From the NCBI GenBank assembly GCA_009760885.1, contig CM019713.1:11989774-12053773 (forward strand): a stretch of 64,000 nt of DNA, written 5' to 3'. The notes under the pieces are model-generated. The model worked only from the letters and a program-made list of their open reading frames with translations, was not told the origin of the DNA and did no database searches. Source of the stretch: Achatina immaculata. Lineage: Eukaryota > Mollusca > Gastropoda > Stylommatophora > Achatinidae. Positions 12,113 to 23,093 of this stretch are shown here, piece by piece. Within the stretch, counting starts at the first letter, position 1, and each line of letters begins with the position of its first letter. A program made the position numbers and the translations under genes.

Positions 12113-15091
12113 ATGTCTATATCTACAGTTTTCAAACATGGTGCTCGCCCTGTGAAGACTAACCAGGCAGGTGCAGTGCCGGGCCCCCTGCCTCGAAAGG
12201 GTCCACCCAATGCTACTGGAGGTCCTCTCAGTTCGTCTTGTGGAGTCAGGAGACATGAGAGTAGAGCTACTGGCCAAAAAATACAACAGAAGAAAACAGC
12301 CAAAAAGCAAGAACTTAAAATAATGCAGTGGAATGCTGAGGGTGTCAGCAGTGTTAGAGATGGCTATAGCAAAAAGGTTGAACTAGAGAACATACTTTTT
12401 GCAGAGCAGGTAAGTATATGCTGCATACAGGAGACACACCTAACCAAAGATGCCGCCTTTAAAATCAGAGGCTACCAGTGTTTTAGATCAGACCGACAGG
12501 ACAGAAGAAAAGGAGGAGTACTCACACTTGTTAAGAATAACATCAGCGCATGTCAGGTGGGAGTGTACATGGAAGGAGCCGAATACCAGATGATCCATCT
12601 AAAAAGTAGTAATACAGATTTCCACCTCCTTAACTATTACTGTCCTAATGACCGCCCACTTGCTTTAGGAACAATCCCACACAAAGAGAGACTGATGGTC
12701 TGTGGTGATTTTAACAGTCATTCCCAGAGCTGGGGCTATGACCACATAGACAAGAGAGGAGAGGAAGTTGAGAGCTGGCAGGATGATAATGGACTTCTCC
12801 TGATCAACCAGCCAATGGATGCCCCAACATTTTACTCAAGGGCTTGGCATACAAAATCAACACCAGATCTGGCATTCCACTCTCCAGATCTGAAGTGGAA
12901 CATTACACGTGAAGTTGGAAAACAACTTGGAGGTAGCGACCATCGACCAGTCTTCCTGACAATAGAAAATGAGCTCCTTAACACCAGTAACCCTCTCCCC
13001 AGATGGAACTATAAAAAAGCAAACTGGACAATGTACAGACATCGTACAGGTATCCTGGTGGGACAGCTGTCCATAGAAGGTAAGGATATTAACAGCATAG
13101 TGAAGGAATTCAATGCTTGTATCCTTCAGGCCGCTCGTGAAACCATTCCCAGAGGAGCTCGCAGGGACTATAAACCATACTGGTCTAGTGAGCTGGGAAA
13201 ACTCCATGATGACGTGGAAGCAGCTCGAAAGCAAGCAGAAAATAGACCATGCCAAGAACACCACAATAATTACCAACATTCTAAGGCCAAATTTCAGAGA
13301 GCAAAGCTGCAAGCCAGATGGGAAAGTTGGAGAGAGAAAACAGAGTCCCTAAACTTTGAAAAGGATGGAAGGAAACTGTGGAAACTAATCAAACAGTTAA
13401 ATGATGAGAGTACTGGAAGAAGTACAAAGATTACACTAATAGAGGATGGGAAAACTCTTACAGGTAAGCAGGTAGCAGATCACTTTGCTCGCATGTTTGC
13501 ACAGGACTGCAACATTGATATCCATCCAGAGAAGGAGCGTACAGTGCGCATCGAGCCACAGAAAGAGGAGGAACAAGTCAGAAAAGTGGAGGTCATGGAT
13601 GCACCAATCACACGCAGTGAGTTAGACCTAGCAGTTAGTAAACTGAAACCAAGGAAATCACCAGGACCAGATGGAGTGTCCAATGAAATGATCAAGAACC
13701 TGGGAATGGCAGCAATGGGAAAGCTGTTGGATATTTTCAATATGTGCTGGAGCACAGGTAAGTTACCTCAAATCTGGAAGGAAGCAAGCATGGTACCACT
13801 GCTAAAACCAGGGAAAAACAGTGATACTGCCTCCAGCTACAGGCCAATCAGTCTCACTAGCTGCCTATGCAAAACGATGGAACGCATCATTGATCTGAGG
13901 CTAAAATGGTACCTAGAAAGTGAAAACCTTCTCGTTCCACAACAAGCAGGATTTAGGCAGTACTACAGTACGGAAGATCAAGTGACCTATCTCTCTCAAG
14001 AGATTGAGGATGCATTCCAAGAGAAAAACCTTGTACTAGCAGCGTGGATAGACCTGAAGAAAGCCTTTGATAAAGTGTGGAAAAAAGGTCTGCTGTGGAA
14101 ACTAAGAAACTGCAATGTGAATGGAAGACTGTACAACTGGATAAAGTCCTATTTACACAATAGAAGAGCTAGAGTAGTAATGGATGGACACAAAAGCCAG
14201 AAAGTACTTCTGCGACACGGTGTACCACAAGGAGGAGTCCTTTCGCCTACACTATTCCTGGTATTCATTAATGACCTGGTCAAGGAACTTCCCTATGGAA
14301 TCAAAGCAGCACTGTATGCAGATGATCTGGTCATGTGGTGTACAGATGAATATGCGACAGTTGCTACACAGAGACTCCAAAGAGCAGCAGACATCTTGAC
14401 ATCATGGACAAACAAATGGTGTGTAAGTATCAACACAGAGAAATTAAGCACCACTCTGTTCACCCTCTCATCTAAACAGAAAGCAGGTAAGATCTTTGTA
14501 AATGAAATACCCTTAAGGATGGACAACCAACCCGCTTACTTAGGAGTGACTCTTGACTCAAAACTGACTTGGAAGCAACACATCAACAGTGCAGAAGCAA
14601 AAGCCAGAAGAAAACTAGCCATATTAAGAAAATTGAGTGGGACTACATGGGGAGCTAGTGAAAGAATCCTCAAGAATGTATATCAGCAAAGTATTCTACC
14701 ACATTTAGAATATGGCTCAACATCTTGGTGCACAGCATCAAACACTACGCTGCATAATCTAGACAAGGTTCAAAATCAGTCACTACGGATTATCACAGGT
14801 GCCATGAGGTCCACACCAATAGTAGAAATGCAGAAAATAGTTGGTGTTCAACCGCTAAAGGAACGTAGAGACACAAAGGTCATGACCATGGGAGAAAAAT
14901 TCCTTAGCTCTGTAAGCCATCCCCTGAAGGAGAGATTCAATAACTTGGCATTAGGACGGCTTAAAAGAAGCAGCTTCATTCATCAGGCCAAGCGTATGCG
15001 TAAGCTGATACCTGACCTTCCAACTGTAGTCACTCCATTATCATCTGTACCAGAGCATACACCATGGAAAGAAGCAGATTATACACAATAA
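12113..15091 (+). CDS. LINE ORF2: AP endonuclease plus reverse transcriptase
   Basis: 992 codons without a stop. The endonuclease starts near IMQWNAEG, with QETHL, GDFNSHSQSWG and GSDHRP, the catalytic set of APE-type endonucleases. The reverse transcriptase has SPGPDGVSNEM, YRPISLTSCLCKTMERII, AAWIDLKKAFDKVW, HGVPQGGVLSP and the active-site LYADDLVMW. All catalytic residues are present. The first ATG is given; the native start may lie in the frame further upstream. It makes the endonuclease/RT for target-primed reverse transcription, in I-clade style. Confidence 0.93.
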   Translation: MSISTVFKHGARPVKTNQAGAVPGPLPRKGPPNATGGPLSSSCGVRRHESRATGQKIQQKKTAKKQELKIMQWNAEGVSSVRDGYSKKVELENILFAEQVSICCIQETHLTKDAAFKIRGYQCFRSDRQDRRKGGVLTLVKNNISACQVGVYMEGAEYQMIHLKSSNTDFHLLNYYCPNDRPLALGTIPHKERLMVCGDFNSHSQSWGYDHIDKRGEEVESWQDDNGLLLINQPMDAPTFYSRAWHTKSTPDLAFHSPDLKWNITREVGKQLGGSDHRPVFLTIENELLNTSNPLPRWNYKKANWTMYRHRTGILVGQLSIEGKDINSIVKEFNACILQAARETIPRGARRDYKPYWSSELGKLHDDVEAARKQAENRPCQEHHNNYQHSKAKFQRAKLQARWESWREKTESLNFEKDGRKLWKLIKQLNDESTGRSTKITLIEDGKTLTGKQVADHFARMFAQDCNIDIHPEKERTVRIEPQKEEEQVRKVEVMDAPITRSELDLAVSKLKPRKSPGPDGVSNEMIKNLGMAAMGKLLDIFNMCWSTGKLPQIWKEASMVPLLKPGKNSDTASSYRPISLTSCLCKTMERIIDLRLKWYLESENLLVPQQAGFRQYYSTEDQVTYLSQEIEDAFQEKNLVLAAWIDLKKAFDKVWKKGLLWKLRNCNVNGRLYNWIKSYLHNRRARVVMDGHKSQKVLLRHGVPQGGVLSPTLFLVFINDLVKELPYGIKAALYADDLVMWCTDEYATVATQRLQRAADILTSWTNKWCVSINTEKLSTTLFTLSSKQKAGKIFVNEIPLRMDNQPAYLGVTLDSKLTWKQHINSAEAKARRKLAILRKLSGTTWGASERILKNVYQQSILPHLEYGSTSWCTASNTTLHNLDKVQNQSLRIITGAMRSTPIVEMQKIVGVQPLKERRDTKVMTMGEKFLSSVSHPLKERFNNLALGRLKRSSFIHQAKRMRKLIPDLPTVVTPLSSVPEHTPWKEADYTQ

Positions 15092-15963
15092 CTATTCAGA
15101 CTGAAGTGAAAGGTGTGCAGAATGGTGAGATGCAGAGCAGTCTTGTAAGATCAACAGCCACACTTAGTGTTCTAGATGACAAATATCCATGTGACACCTG
15201 GATACGTGTGTATACAGATGGATCTGCACATAATGCCATAAAGAATGGTGGGGCAGGAGCATATATTGAATATCCAAACAACACCATTGACAAGATTTCC
15301 ATACCCACTGGTAAATACTGCAACAACTTTGATGCAGAAGTTAGGGCAATTATTGCTGCAGTTGAAAAACTATCAGACTCCAGAATTGATACATGTCCTG
15401 TAGTAATTCTCACAGATGCAAGATCAGTACTGGAGGCTCTTCAGTGCAACAAACTACCAGACCTTAAGGATGCCTTGTCAAAAATTGGCTTACAACATGG
15501 AGTCACTTTGCAATGGATTCCCTCCCACTGTGGGATACCAGGCAATGAGAAAGCTGACCATCTGGCCAAAGAGGGCACTGAAATGGAGCAACCAGACATA
15601 CCAATCACCTATAATCAGAAGAAAAGCATGATAAAAACCTACAGGAAGCCACAAACACCACCACATGATGACTATCACATGCTAAACAGAAAGGAACAAG
15701 TCACCATCTTCCGTCTCCGAACGGGACACAGCCGACTCCGAAGTCATATGTATACAAAGTTTAAGGTTGGAACTACTAATCTATGTACATGTGCCCAGGT
15801 GCCCCAAACCGTGGAACATATCCTCCAGAACTGCATCAACTACGAGACACTGAGAAATAATTACTGGCCCAGTGAAACCACTAAAGAAGATAAGCTCTAC
15901 GGTTCCATACATGAGTTACAAAAAACAGTGAAATTTATCCAAGAGACAGGACTGCAGATATAG
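15064..15963 (+). CDS. LINE RNase H domain and C-terminal Cys motif, in a shifted frame
   Basis: RNase H with VYTDGSA (Asp), NFDAEVRA (Glu), VILTDARSVLEA (Asp) and IPSHCGIPGNEKADHLAKEG (Asp) is complete. After it comes IFRLRTGHSRL and a zinc-knuckle-like CTCAQVPQTVEHILQNC. It overlaps the RT ORF by 28 bp in a different frame, so the usual single I-clade ORF2 is split by one frameshift around 15080-15090. The shift may be a mutation, a sequence error or recoding. Confidence 0.9.
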   Translation: MERSRLYTITIQTEVKGVQNGEMQSSLVRSTATLSVLDDKYPCDTWIRVYTDGSAHNAIKNGGAGAYIEYPNNTIDKISIPTGKYCNNFDAEVRAIIAAVEKLSDSRIDTCPVVILTDARSVLEALQCNKLPDLKDALSKIGLQHGVTLQWIPSHCGIPGNEKADHLAKEGTEMEQPDIPITYNQKKSMIKTYRKPQTPPHDDYHMLNRKEQVTIFRLRTGHSRLRSHMYTKFKVGTTNLCTCAQVPQTVEHILQNCINYETLRNNYWPSETTKEDKLYGSIHELQKTVKFIQETGLQI

Positions 15964-15997
15964 ACAGACAGTGCGAACGAAGAAGAAGAAGAAGAAG

Positions 15998-16165
15998 ACC
16001 CAGCCTCTAAAAATGGGTACCAGATAAATCTGGGAAGGTAAAGCGGCCAGGCTTGATACTGACCACATCAGACCTTTTTTGGTACCGAAGGTCATGGAAA
16101 ATACGGACCTAACAACGTATTCCCCAGTATGCTTTAACAGCATGGAAACGGGAATTTTACCTTTA
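15998..16165 (+). mobile_element. tRNA-derived SINE, 3' half
   Basis: Continues the SINE of 11385-11510 after the LINE: ATGGGTACCAGATAAATCTG, GGCTTGATACTGACCACATC and ATGCTTTAACAGCATGGAAA match the body and tail of 36253-36545. Confidence 0.85.
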
Positions 16166-17960
16166 CCTTGTTTGTATAGTGAGGTGTTGAGAGAAGATGC
16201 AGTTGGCGTCTTTGGGACATATGAGTGGCCTCAGTGGTGTTATGCCGTAATTCGTGAGTGTTTCTGTAACTCTCATCTATCCATCTTTTCCTGGGTCTTC
16301 CTCTTGGTCTGTGTCCTGTAGTTCTTTGGTTGAAGGCCCTAGTGGCTGGCTGTATATGTGTCATTCTCATTAGTTGGTCAAACCACTTAACTCTTTGCTT
16401 CTCTATATATTGTAAGCATGGTGTAGTTCCTACCAATTGTCTTGTGTCGTCATTTCTTATCTTGTTCCTCGTAGTGACGTATGCTGATTTTCCTAGGCAT
16501 ATCATCTTCCATGTAGGTATTTTATTTCGCTGTTTCTTGGTTGGTGCCCATGTTTGGCACTGGTAGCACAACGTTGGTATAAATATGCTACTAATTAGTT
16601 GTCTCTTAGTTTCGAGTGGTATGTTAGGGTGAGAAGGCAGCGGGGACAGTTTGTATGTTAGGATGAGAAGGCAGCTGGGACAGAGAGTATTTTAGGATTA
16701 GAAGGCAACAGGGACAGCTGGCATGTTAGAATAAGAAGGCAGCTAGGACATCGAGTATTTTAGGATGAGAAGGCATCGGGGACAGCTGGCATGTTAGGAT
16801 GAGAAGGCAGGCAGCGGGGACAGTTGGTATGTTAGGATGAGATGGCAGCGGGGACAGCTGGTATGTTAGGATGAGAAGGCAGCGGGGACAGCTGGCATGT
16901 TAGAATGAGAAGGCATCGGGGACAGCTGGTATGTTAGGATGAGAAGGCAGCAGTGACAGCTGATATATTAGAATGAGAGGGCAGCGGGTACAGCTGGTAT
17001 GTTAGGATGAGAAGCCAACAGTGACAGCTGATATATTAGAATGAGAGGGCAGCGGGTACAGCTGGTATGTTAGGATGAGAAGGCAGCGGGGACAGCTGGT
17101 ATGTTAGTATGAGAAGGCAGCAGGGACAGCTGGTATGTTAGTATGAGAAGGCAGCGGGGACATCTGGTATGTTAGTATGAGAAGGCAGCGGGGACAGTTG
17201 GTATGTTAGTATGAGAAGGCAGCGGGGACAGCTGGTATGTTAGGACGAGAAGGCAGCGGGGACAGCTGGTATGTTAGGACGAGAAGGCAGCGGGGACAGC
17301 TGGTATGTTAGTATGAGAAGGCAGCGGGGACGGCTGATATGTTAGGATGAGAAGGCAGCGGGGACAGCTAGTATGTTAGTATGAGAAGGCAGCGGGGACA
17401 GCTGGTATGTTAGTATGAGAAGGCAGCGGGGACGGCTGGTATGTTAGTACAAGAAGGCAGCAGGGACAGCTGGTTTGTTAGTATGAGAAGGCAGCGGGGA
17501 CAGCTGGTATGTTAGTGAGAGAAGGCATCGGGGACAGCTGGCATGTAATTGCATTTGCTCTTTGTGTTCTAACTTCAATTTCTCTACCAAGCTTTTTTTT
17601 TAATGCCCGCATGGGCTCGCTAGATAATTTTACCACGTATGTGGTTAGGGTTTGTAGATTAAAATCTACTTAACCTGGGTGGAAGAAACGCCTTATTGAT
17701 CAGGGTAATCTTCCGTGTACCAAGCTTCCCATCTTCTGTAAACATACAACCGTGATACTTGAATTCTTTAACTGATTGTATTTTGTTGTCTATGATATAG
17801 ATGTTCAATGGGCTTGGACTCCTGCTGACTTTCGTGGCCTCTGTTTTGGGAATGTTGATTTTCATACAATAATGTTTACAAATGGGATTTAGACTGTCCA
17901 TAATTGTTTGTAACTCACAATGAAAACGGAAACAAGTATAATTCACACTTAGAAGGGAAA
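16134..17960 (-). mobile_element. LINE relic split by a minisatellite
   Basis: Minus-strand RT remnant at 17659-17920 (CKHYCMKINIPKTEATKVSR, SPSPLNIYI, VKEFKYHGCMFTEDGKLGT) and its C-terminus at 16134-16571 (RKRWIDESYRNTHE, TTGHRPRGRPRK). The two halves are separated by the 34-bp minisatellite at 16618-17547. Confidence 0.82.
16618..17547. repeat. 34-bp minisatellite, about 27 copies
   Basis: Units of GAGAAGGCAGCGGGGACAGC plus TGGTATGTTAGTAT. It lies within a minus-strand LINE relic. The AGGATGAGAAGG variant dominates the left and GTATGAGAAGG the right. Confidence 0.96.
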
Positions 17961-17982
17961 TAATTAAATTTTCACAACTCAC

Positions 17983-18195
17983 TGTTCCAGGGTAATTCCC
18001 TAGTAAAGCTATGATGTCCGTCATACTTTCAAAGAGGTGGTTCTCTCCCTTGAGCAGTAACTGGCTTCTCAGATTCTTGTTGTTAACATACCACTCAACG
18101 TGTGTGTCAACGGGGAAAGGTCCTGGAGTGATGCACTCCAACAATCCAAACTCGTCGGGCCCGTACAGCTTCAGTGGAGTCAAATTAGGGTCCCA
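17983..18195 (-). CDS. Orphan exon candidate with Ig-like Cys/Trp pattern
   Basis: On the minus strand, AG precedes TGGGACCC at 18195 and a consensus donor GTGAGT follows at 17982. The interval is exactly 71 codons, open, phase 0/0. It encodes WDPNLTPLKLYGPDEFGLLE, CITPGPFPVDTHVEWYVNNK and onward to IIALLGNYPGT. Cys-x13-Trp spacing (residues 21 and 35) is like the first half of an immunoglobulin-type domain. Codon quality is unlike surrounding A/T DNA. No neighbouring exon was found; to its left on the same strand begins a LINE relic. It could be a host-gene exon or a captured or pseudo exon. Confidence 0.45.
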
Positions 18196-18389
18196 CTGCG
18201 GATTAGGGTCTTAAAACGCAGAAGTTTGAAAATATGTTCAGTGTTAGGTCAGCGTAATGATAGATTACAGGTAACTGTAGAAATTGATGTACATAGAAAA
18301 TACTCGTAGTACTGCTAACCGTAGTAAATGATGTACATAGTGAACAGCACTGCTAACCGTATGAAGTGATGTACACAGGAAACTGCTGT

Positions 18390-18690
18390 AAGAAAGTGAA
18401 ACAACAGTACAGCTCCTTAGATTGTTAGAGCAGTATTCCCTCTCTCTTTCTCTCTCTCTCACTCCTTTTCTCACTCTCTCTCTCTCTCCCTCTCTTTCAT
18501 TCTCTTTCTCACTCTCTCCCCTATCTCCTCTCACTCTCTCTCACTATCTCCTCACTTCTCTCTCTCTCTCCTCTCTTACACTCATCTCCCCCCTCCCCGC
18601 AAACGTTTTTTTTATCTTTAAACTTCTAATGCCTTAAGGGAGGGCGGACCCCTCTGGATCATGATCCCTAGAGGTCTGAGGACATACTGG
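18390..18690. repeat. Interspersed repeat with (CT)n core
   Basis: GTGAAACAACAGTACAGCTC ... a (CT)-rich tract of about 150 bp ... CTTAAGGGAGGGCGGACCCC. The same flanks surround a C-run at 36757-36895. Confidence 0.6.
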
Positions 18691-19156
18691 TTTCTCATAG
18701 CTTCACGAGGATGAAGACGTTACTCGAGCGTTCATGCCTGTGACTTTTCAGAGTTCCTTGCGGTCTGTTCAGTGGATCCCATATTGCTCTTTATATTTTG
18801 ATACACACTGGGTTGCTTTGGGGTACACAGTTTTGTTTGTTTATTTGTTTGTTTTTGTAAAGTATTTAAAATTAAGTATATAAATATATACAAAGCCAGT
18901 TTAGTAAAACTGTGATAACAAACAGTGAGACTTTAATGACAGATGTGGTGTCCAGCCCCCATACATATGTTGGATTAACGCCCATGAGTAACTGTTTACA
19001 GTGTGAGGTTTATTGAATTTATCGTCTTTTTTAAAGCAAGGATTTTAGGTAGTCCGTGTCTAGCACATAGGCTTAAGAGGAGATTTTTTAAAAAAAAGAA
19101 ACTACGTCTATATTTTCATCTATTTTTTGTGTTTTTATCTGTTGTCTTATTTTTGT

Positions 19157-19700
19157 TAGGATCAGAATTGCAAAAGCAGCATCAATCTTCAAGAATCTTG
19201 AGAAAATATGGAATTCAAAAGTTATAAGCACAAAAACCAAGTTAAGACTATTCAATTCAAATGTAATATCCACCCTCATTTATGCATGCGAAAGCTGGAA
19301 AACAACTAAAGAAATTAGACTCTTTTGAAAACAAATGCCTAAGGAAAATACTCGGCATCAAGTGGAATGAATTCAAGAACAATGCAGAGATAAGACAGAT
19401 GACTGAACAACAACCGGTCTCATGGGTGTTCAGGAAAAGGAGATGGACATATGTTAGTCACTTGATGAGAAGAAATGATCAGAGAATCCCAAAACAAGCT
19501 ATCAAGTGGAACACAACAGGCCGAAGAAAAAGAGGCAGACCGCGTGAAACTCTGAAGAGGACATTATTAAGAGAGGCCAAATTAACATGCATAAAATCCT
19601 TTGATGAGGTTGAAAGACTCACCGAAGACAGAAAAAATTGGCGAACTACTTTGCGAGCCCTATGTGACGTTTAACGGCACGGGAAAGATATAAGATATTT
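19157..19700 (+). mobile_element. RTE-like LINE copy, 5'-truncated
   Basis: AGGATCAGAATTGCAAAAGC to the CGTTTAACGGCACGGGAAAG tail; 19282-19674 encodes LDSFENKCLRKILGIKWNEF through LRALCDV. A short deletion removes part of TKEIEKK. Confidence 0.88.
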
Positions 19701-21914
19701 TTGTATTGTGATCCTTGAAAAAAAAAAGGTTTACGCCGAAATACTGGATTGTTGAATTTTTAAAGACAGTCGCAAGAAAATAATAATAATAATAATAATA
19801 AATATGCTTATTGCGTCTAATCAGAAAAAAAGGAGTAGTTTTGTCTCAAGAGAGTGGTAATAGTGGTGGATCTCCCTGTGGCTGCGAATTTGGCTCTGTG
19901 GCTATGGTGAAGATCTTGGCTATTCTCAACAATTGTTCATCCTTGAGTATTGGTTTATGATGTCTTGAAAACAGTTTTATTCGTAGTCATGGGCGGCTCT
20001 ACCGATAGTGCAACGCGCACTTGACCGAGGCGACAAGTTTTGGAGAGCGGCAAAAATGAGAAAAGTGGGATGAGCTGGGAATAAAAATTAAAATAATATG
20101 AAAATAAACTATTTAAGAGACGCACATGTTTTCACATAATAGCTTCAACGGAAAATACATCACATTTTTGAGGCTCGAGTAGTCTGAGTAAATTGCAAAA
20201 TTTATCAAAGACATGATAATGATATATAAAATTTCTAATTGTTGCAAACTTTGATGAGAAATGGTTTTCAGCTAATTTACGAGGAACAGAACTTACGCGT
20301 CCAAGACATGGTATCAGTAATTGGATATCTTAAAAATTAGTATTTCCAGCTTATGCTATGAGATTATTTATTTAAAATAAATAAAAACGGTGATACTATG
20401 CTCCCGGCAATGATACCCTCGCCCCAACGCTGAATGCGGTTACAAGTACCAGGAAGCGTGAAGCAACAACAGGACGGACTGTGATCTATTGCATAGACAC
20501 TAGGAGCCGCTCCAGTCACATGATGATGTTTTCTTGTGCGTATAAGTGATCCGCCATCATCTACCTTACCACTCCAGCACAATTTTCGAACCAGCAGTGT
20601 ATTATGGGAGGAAGCTCGATCCACCCAAAGCTTTCCAAGTCAACTAGGCTTTGACTGACTGACATCCTGGATATTAACACGACTACGGCTAATGAGCCAG
20701 TAACCAAAAGGGTTTCCCTGAGAAGGCTGGCTGCATACTCTTAATACAGACTTGCTTAAACATAGCAATTTTTGCTTATGTTTTATGTTCATGGTGAAAC
20801 TATACTGAATATATAAAAATATTTCAATTCATAAAACATGTTAAAAATCACATTAAAAAATAGTTAGTGACCTAAGACGATAGTCGCTATACAAATGATT
20901 TAGCAATAATCATAAAGATATGAAAAGCATTATAAAAAGTTTGATAAAATATGTATCAGCCCTCTTCAACACGCTTAATAACTATAACACAACAAAGACC
21001 GATTACTCTTGTGAACTCTATTCAGTTAGTTTTGTGTTCATGTGAATATGTCAGATTTCTTTTGCTATTTCCACCTGCATCGTTGTTACTTTTTGTTGGT
21101 GTATTAGTCTTTCTTTTTTTTTTTAAACATTGACGAGTTATTTGAAATAGAAAAGATAAAATCCAGGCTGATATTATGAGGCCCAAATTTTTTTTTTTCA
21201 GTATTTATAGGTTTTCAATAACAACAGCAAAGCTGAAATACTTTGTCTGTCTTAACCTCTGTTCTCAGTTCTTTACGTCAAAATATTGTTATTACCTACA
21301 AACATGAAGAAAAAAAAAGTAGAAACTTTACGTAATATGAAAAAACTAAATTACGCAATGGTTCTTTTAACTAAAAAGTATAAATCTCTGGTTTCTGTAC
21401 TTTGTGTCAACACGGCGCAAATAGTAAAAAATTTCTTACAGAATTTTTATGAAAAGAAAATCAAAGATAATAAAATATAATACCTATAACCACTTTAATT
21501 TCTGCCTTTAAAAAAAAGGAAGATTTACTGTGAAGTAAGGGCCAATATTTGTATAATCCTGAGAGTTTTAATCATCAAGATTATTACATTAGCGTGAAAG
21601 ATCTCTTAATCTGTGTGTCACTTTTAATTCTTATATTTCCCTTGTAACGTCTATTCTCTTGCTCTTACCAACCGAAGACAGCTGGAAATTTAAAAAGTGG
21701 AAATATCTAGAGAAGAATTATATCAACTGCAAAAGCAAATTTCACTTCAGCGAGCCCCAGTAATCTTTCAAATATTTTTCTTCAGTGTTTTCGACAAGTA
21801 GCAAGTTTACATATCTTTATAATGATGATGATGACGAAAACGGTAATGATGATGACGGTAGTAATAATGATAGATAAAGGTAAAATTTCCATGTCAAAGC
21901 CGTTAAGGAATTCA
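19701..21914. other. No gene seen
   Basis: Holds (AATA)n at 19782-19803. 19990-20070 (GGGCGGCTCTACCGATAGTG) and 20395-20640 are GC-richer and may be old DNA-transposon sequence, not identified. Confidence 0.5.
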
Positions 21915-22123
21915 TGAGAATTTAGAGAAGACCATCTTGGAAGGATACATAATAAGAAAAAGAAAGAGAAGAATACCAAGGCGAAGATAGCTGCAAGACA
22001 TCGTTGATAATCTGCAAATGGATGCATCAGCACCAGGGCATCTTGCTTACAACCGAGAGGCCTACAGTAGAGTTATTAGGGAGGCAAAGTTCCGCAAGGG
22101 ACATGCAAATAACTGACTGACTG
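21915..22123 (+). mobile_element. LINE family B 3' end
   Basis: GATAATCTGCAAATGGATGC and GCAAAGTTCCGCAAGGGACA end in CTGACTGACTGA. Confidence 0.8.
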
Positions 22124-22316
22124 ATGCCATTAAGGCACATTGGGTGATAGGCCAGTATTTCCCACGATCATCGGCACATGAAAGCGTGATGTAGTTGGTA
22201 CCACACCTGACCTCATTTACCTTCCCAGATTTCCCTGATACCCAGTTTTAGAGTCTCAGTGGACCATTAACTTTTTTTTCTGATGTGCGCTGGAAAAAAA
22301 AATTATCCTGGTGGGA
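22124..22316 (-). mobile_element. SINE family 1 fragment
   Basis: The complement of GCCATTAAGGCACATTGGGT and TTTACCTTCCCAGATTTCCC matches the 3' body of family 1. Confidence 0.7.
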
Positions 22317-22785
22317 AATGATAATGATGATGATAATAAATGTATAAGTTATGTTATGGTTTTTCCTATTAGTCTATAAACTGCTGTTAATGCTATTTCA
22401 AATTAATGTCTGGAGATGTAAAAGGCCAGCTTTAAAATATTAAGTATTAATTTGAAAATTGAGTGTACAGGGAGATAAAACTCTTAGGGCTGGCTCTTTT
22501 TTTTTGTGGATATTTAAGTAGAATATGTTCAACCTTTCCTTCTTGTTATGATAGTGTTCGCAGTCTGGATTGTGGCTGTTCATGCCGTGAAAGAAACTTG
22601 AAATTAAAAGCTTAAGATTAATACGCTTTGGAGGGGGGGGGGAGAGAACTGAGAATGGGACAATGGGATAAAATGAAGAGAAACATGATACACGAATGTA
22701 ATTTCCAGTAACATTCGCTGACCACTTTGAGGTTGGGGGGTGGGAGGGGGGGAGAGATTCATATGTTCGTTACGGTCTCTTAAGC

Positions 22786-22915
22786 CAGATTTAAGCATGT
22801 ATAAAATCCCTTGACGAGGTTGAATGAAAAGTTTGCCGAAAACAGGAAAACTTGGCGAACTGCCATGCCGGCCCTATGTGATGTTTAACGGCACGGGAAG
22901 GATGTAAGATGTGAG
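22786..22915 (+). mobile_element. RTE-like LINE 3' tail fragment
   Basis: CCTTGACGAGGTTGAATGAA, GCCCTATGTGATGTTTAACG and GGATGTAAGATG match the family tail. Confidence 0.78.
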
Positions 22916-23093
22916 AAGATATAAGCTTTGGTACCCCCGTAGGATAACTGGCCCGACATCAAGGAAAAAACTCTGCAAATGCAGATTATTGTTCCACGTG
23001 ACAATCATTTATAACTATTACTGATGCATTCATACGTCATGTTACTCATCAGAAAGTGAAGGATCAGTTGTGCTTGATCTGTATAATATAAAG

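Larger units (their letters stand above)
11511..15997 (+). mobile_element. I/Nimb-like non-LTR retrotransposon, nearly intact, inserted in a SINE
   Basis: A 4.49-kb insertion bounded by the 13-bp direct repeat ACCCAGCCTCTAA (11498-11510 and 15998-16010), which is the SINE's own sequence. It ends in a (GAA)n tail (15979-15997). It carries the end of a degenerate ORF1 (about 11900-12110, with SDMEKGLKYSHQRLENKVLA and stops), an endonuclease-RT ORF, and an RNase H ORF in another frame. The 5' part of ORF1 is missing, so the copy is 5'-truncated. Confidence 0.9.

Noticed and set aside
12857..13312. 151-codon minus-strand ORF
   Set aside because: Shadow of the LINE endonuclease/RT ORF on the other strand.
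16618..17547. CRISPR-like array
   Set aside because: Units are contiguous without unique spacers, in a eukaryotic context: minisatellite.
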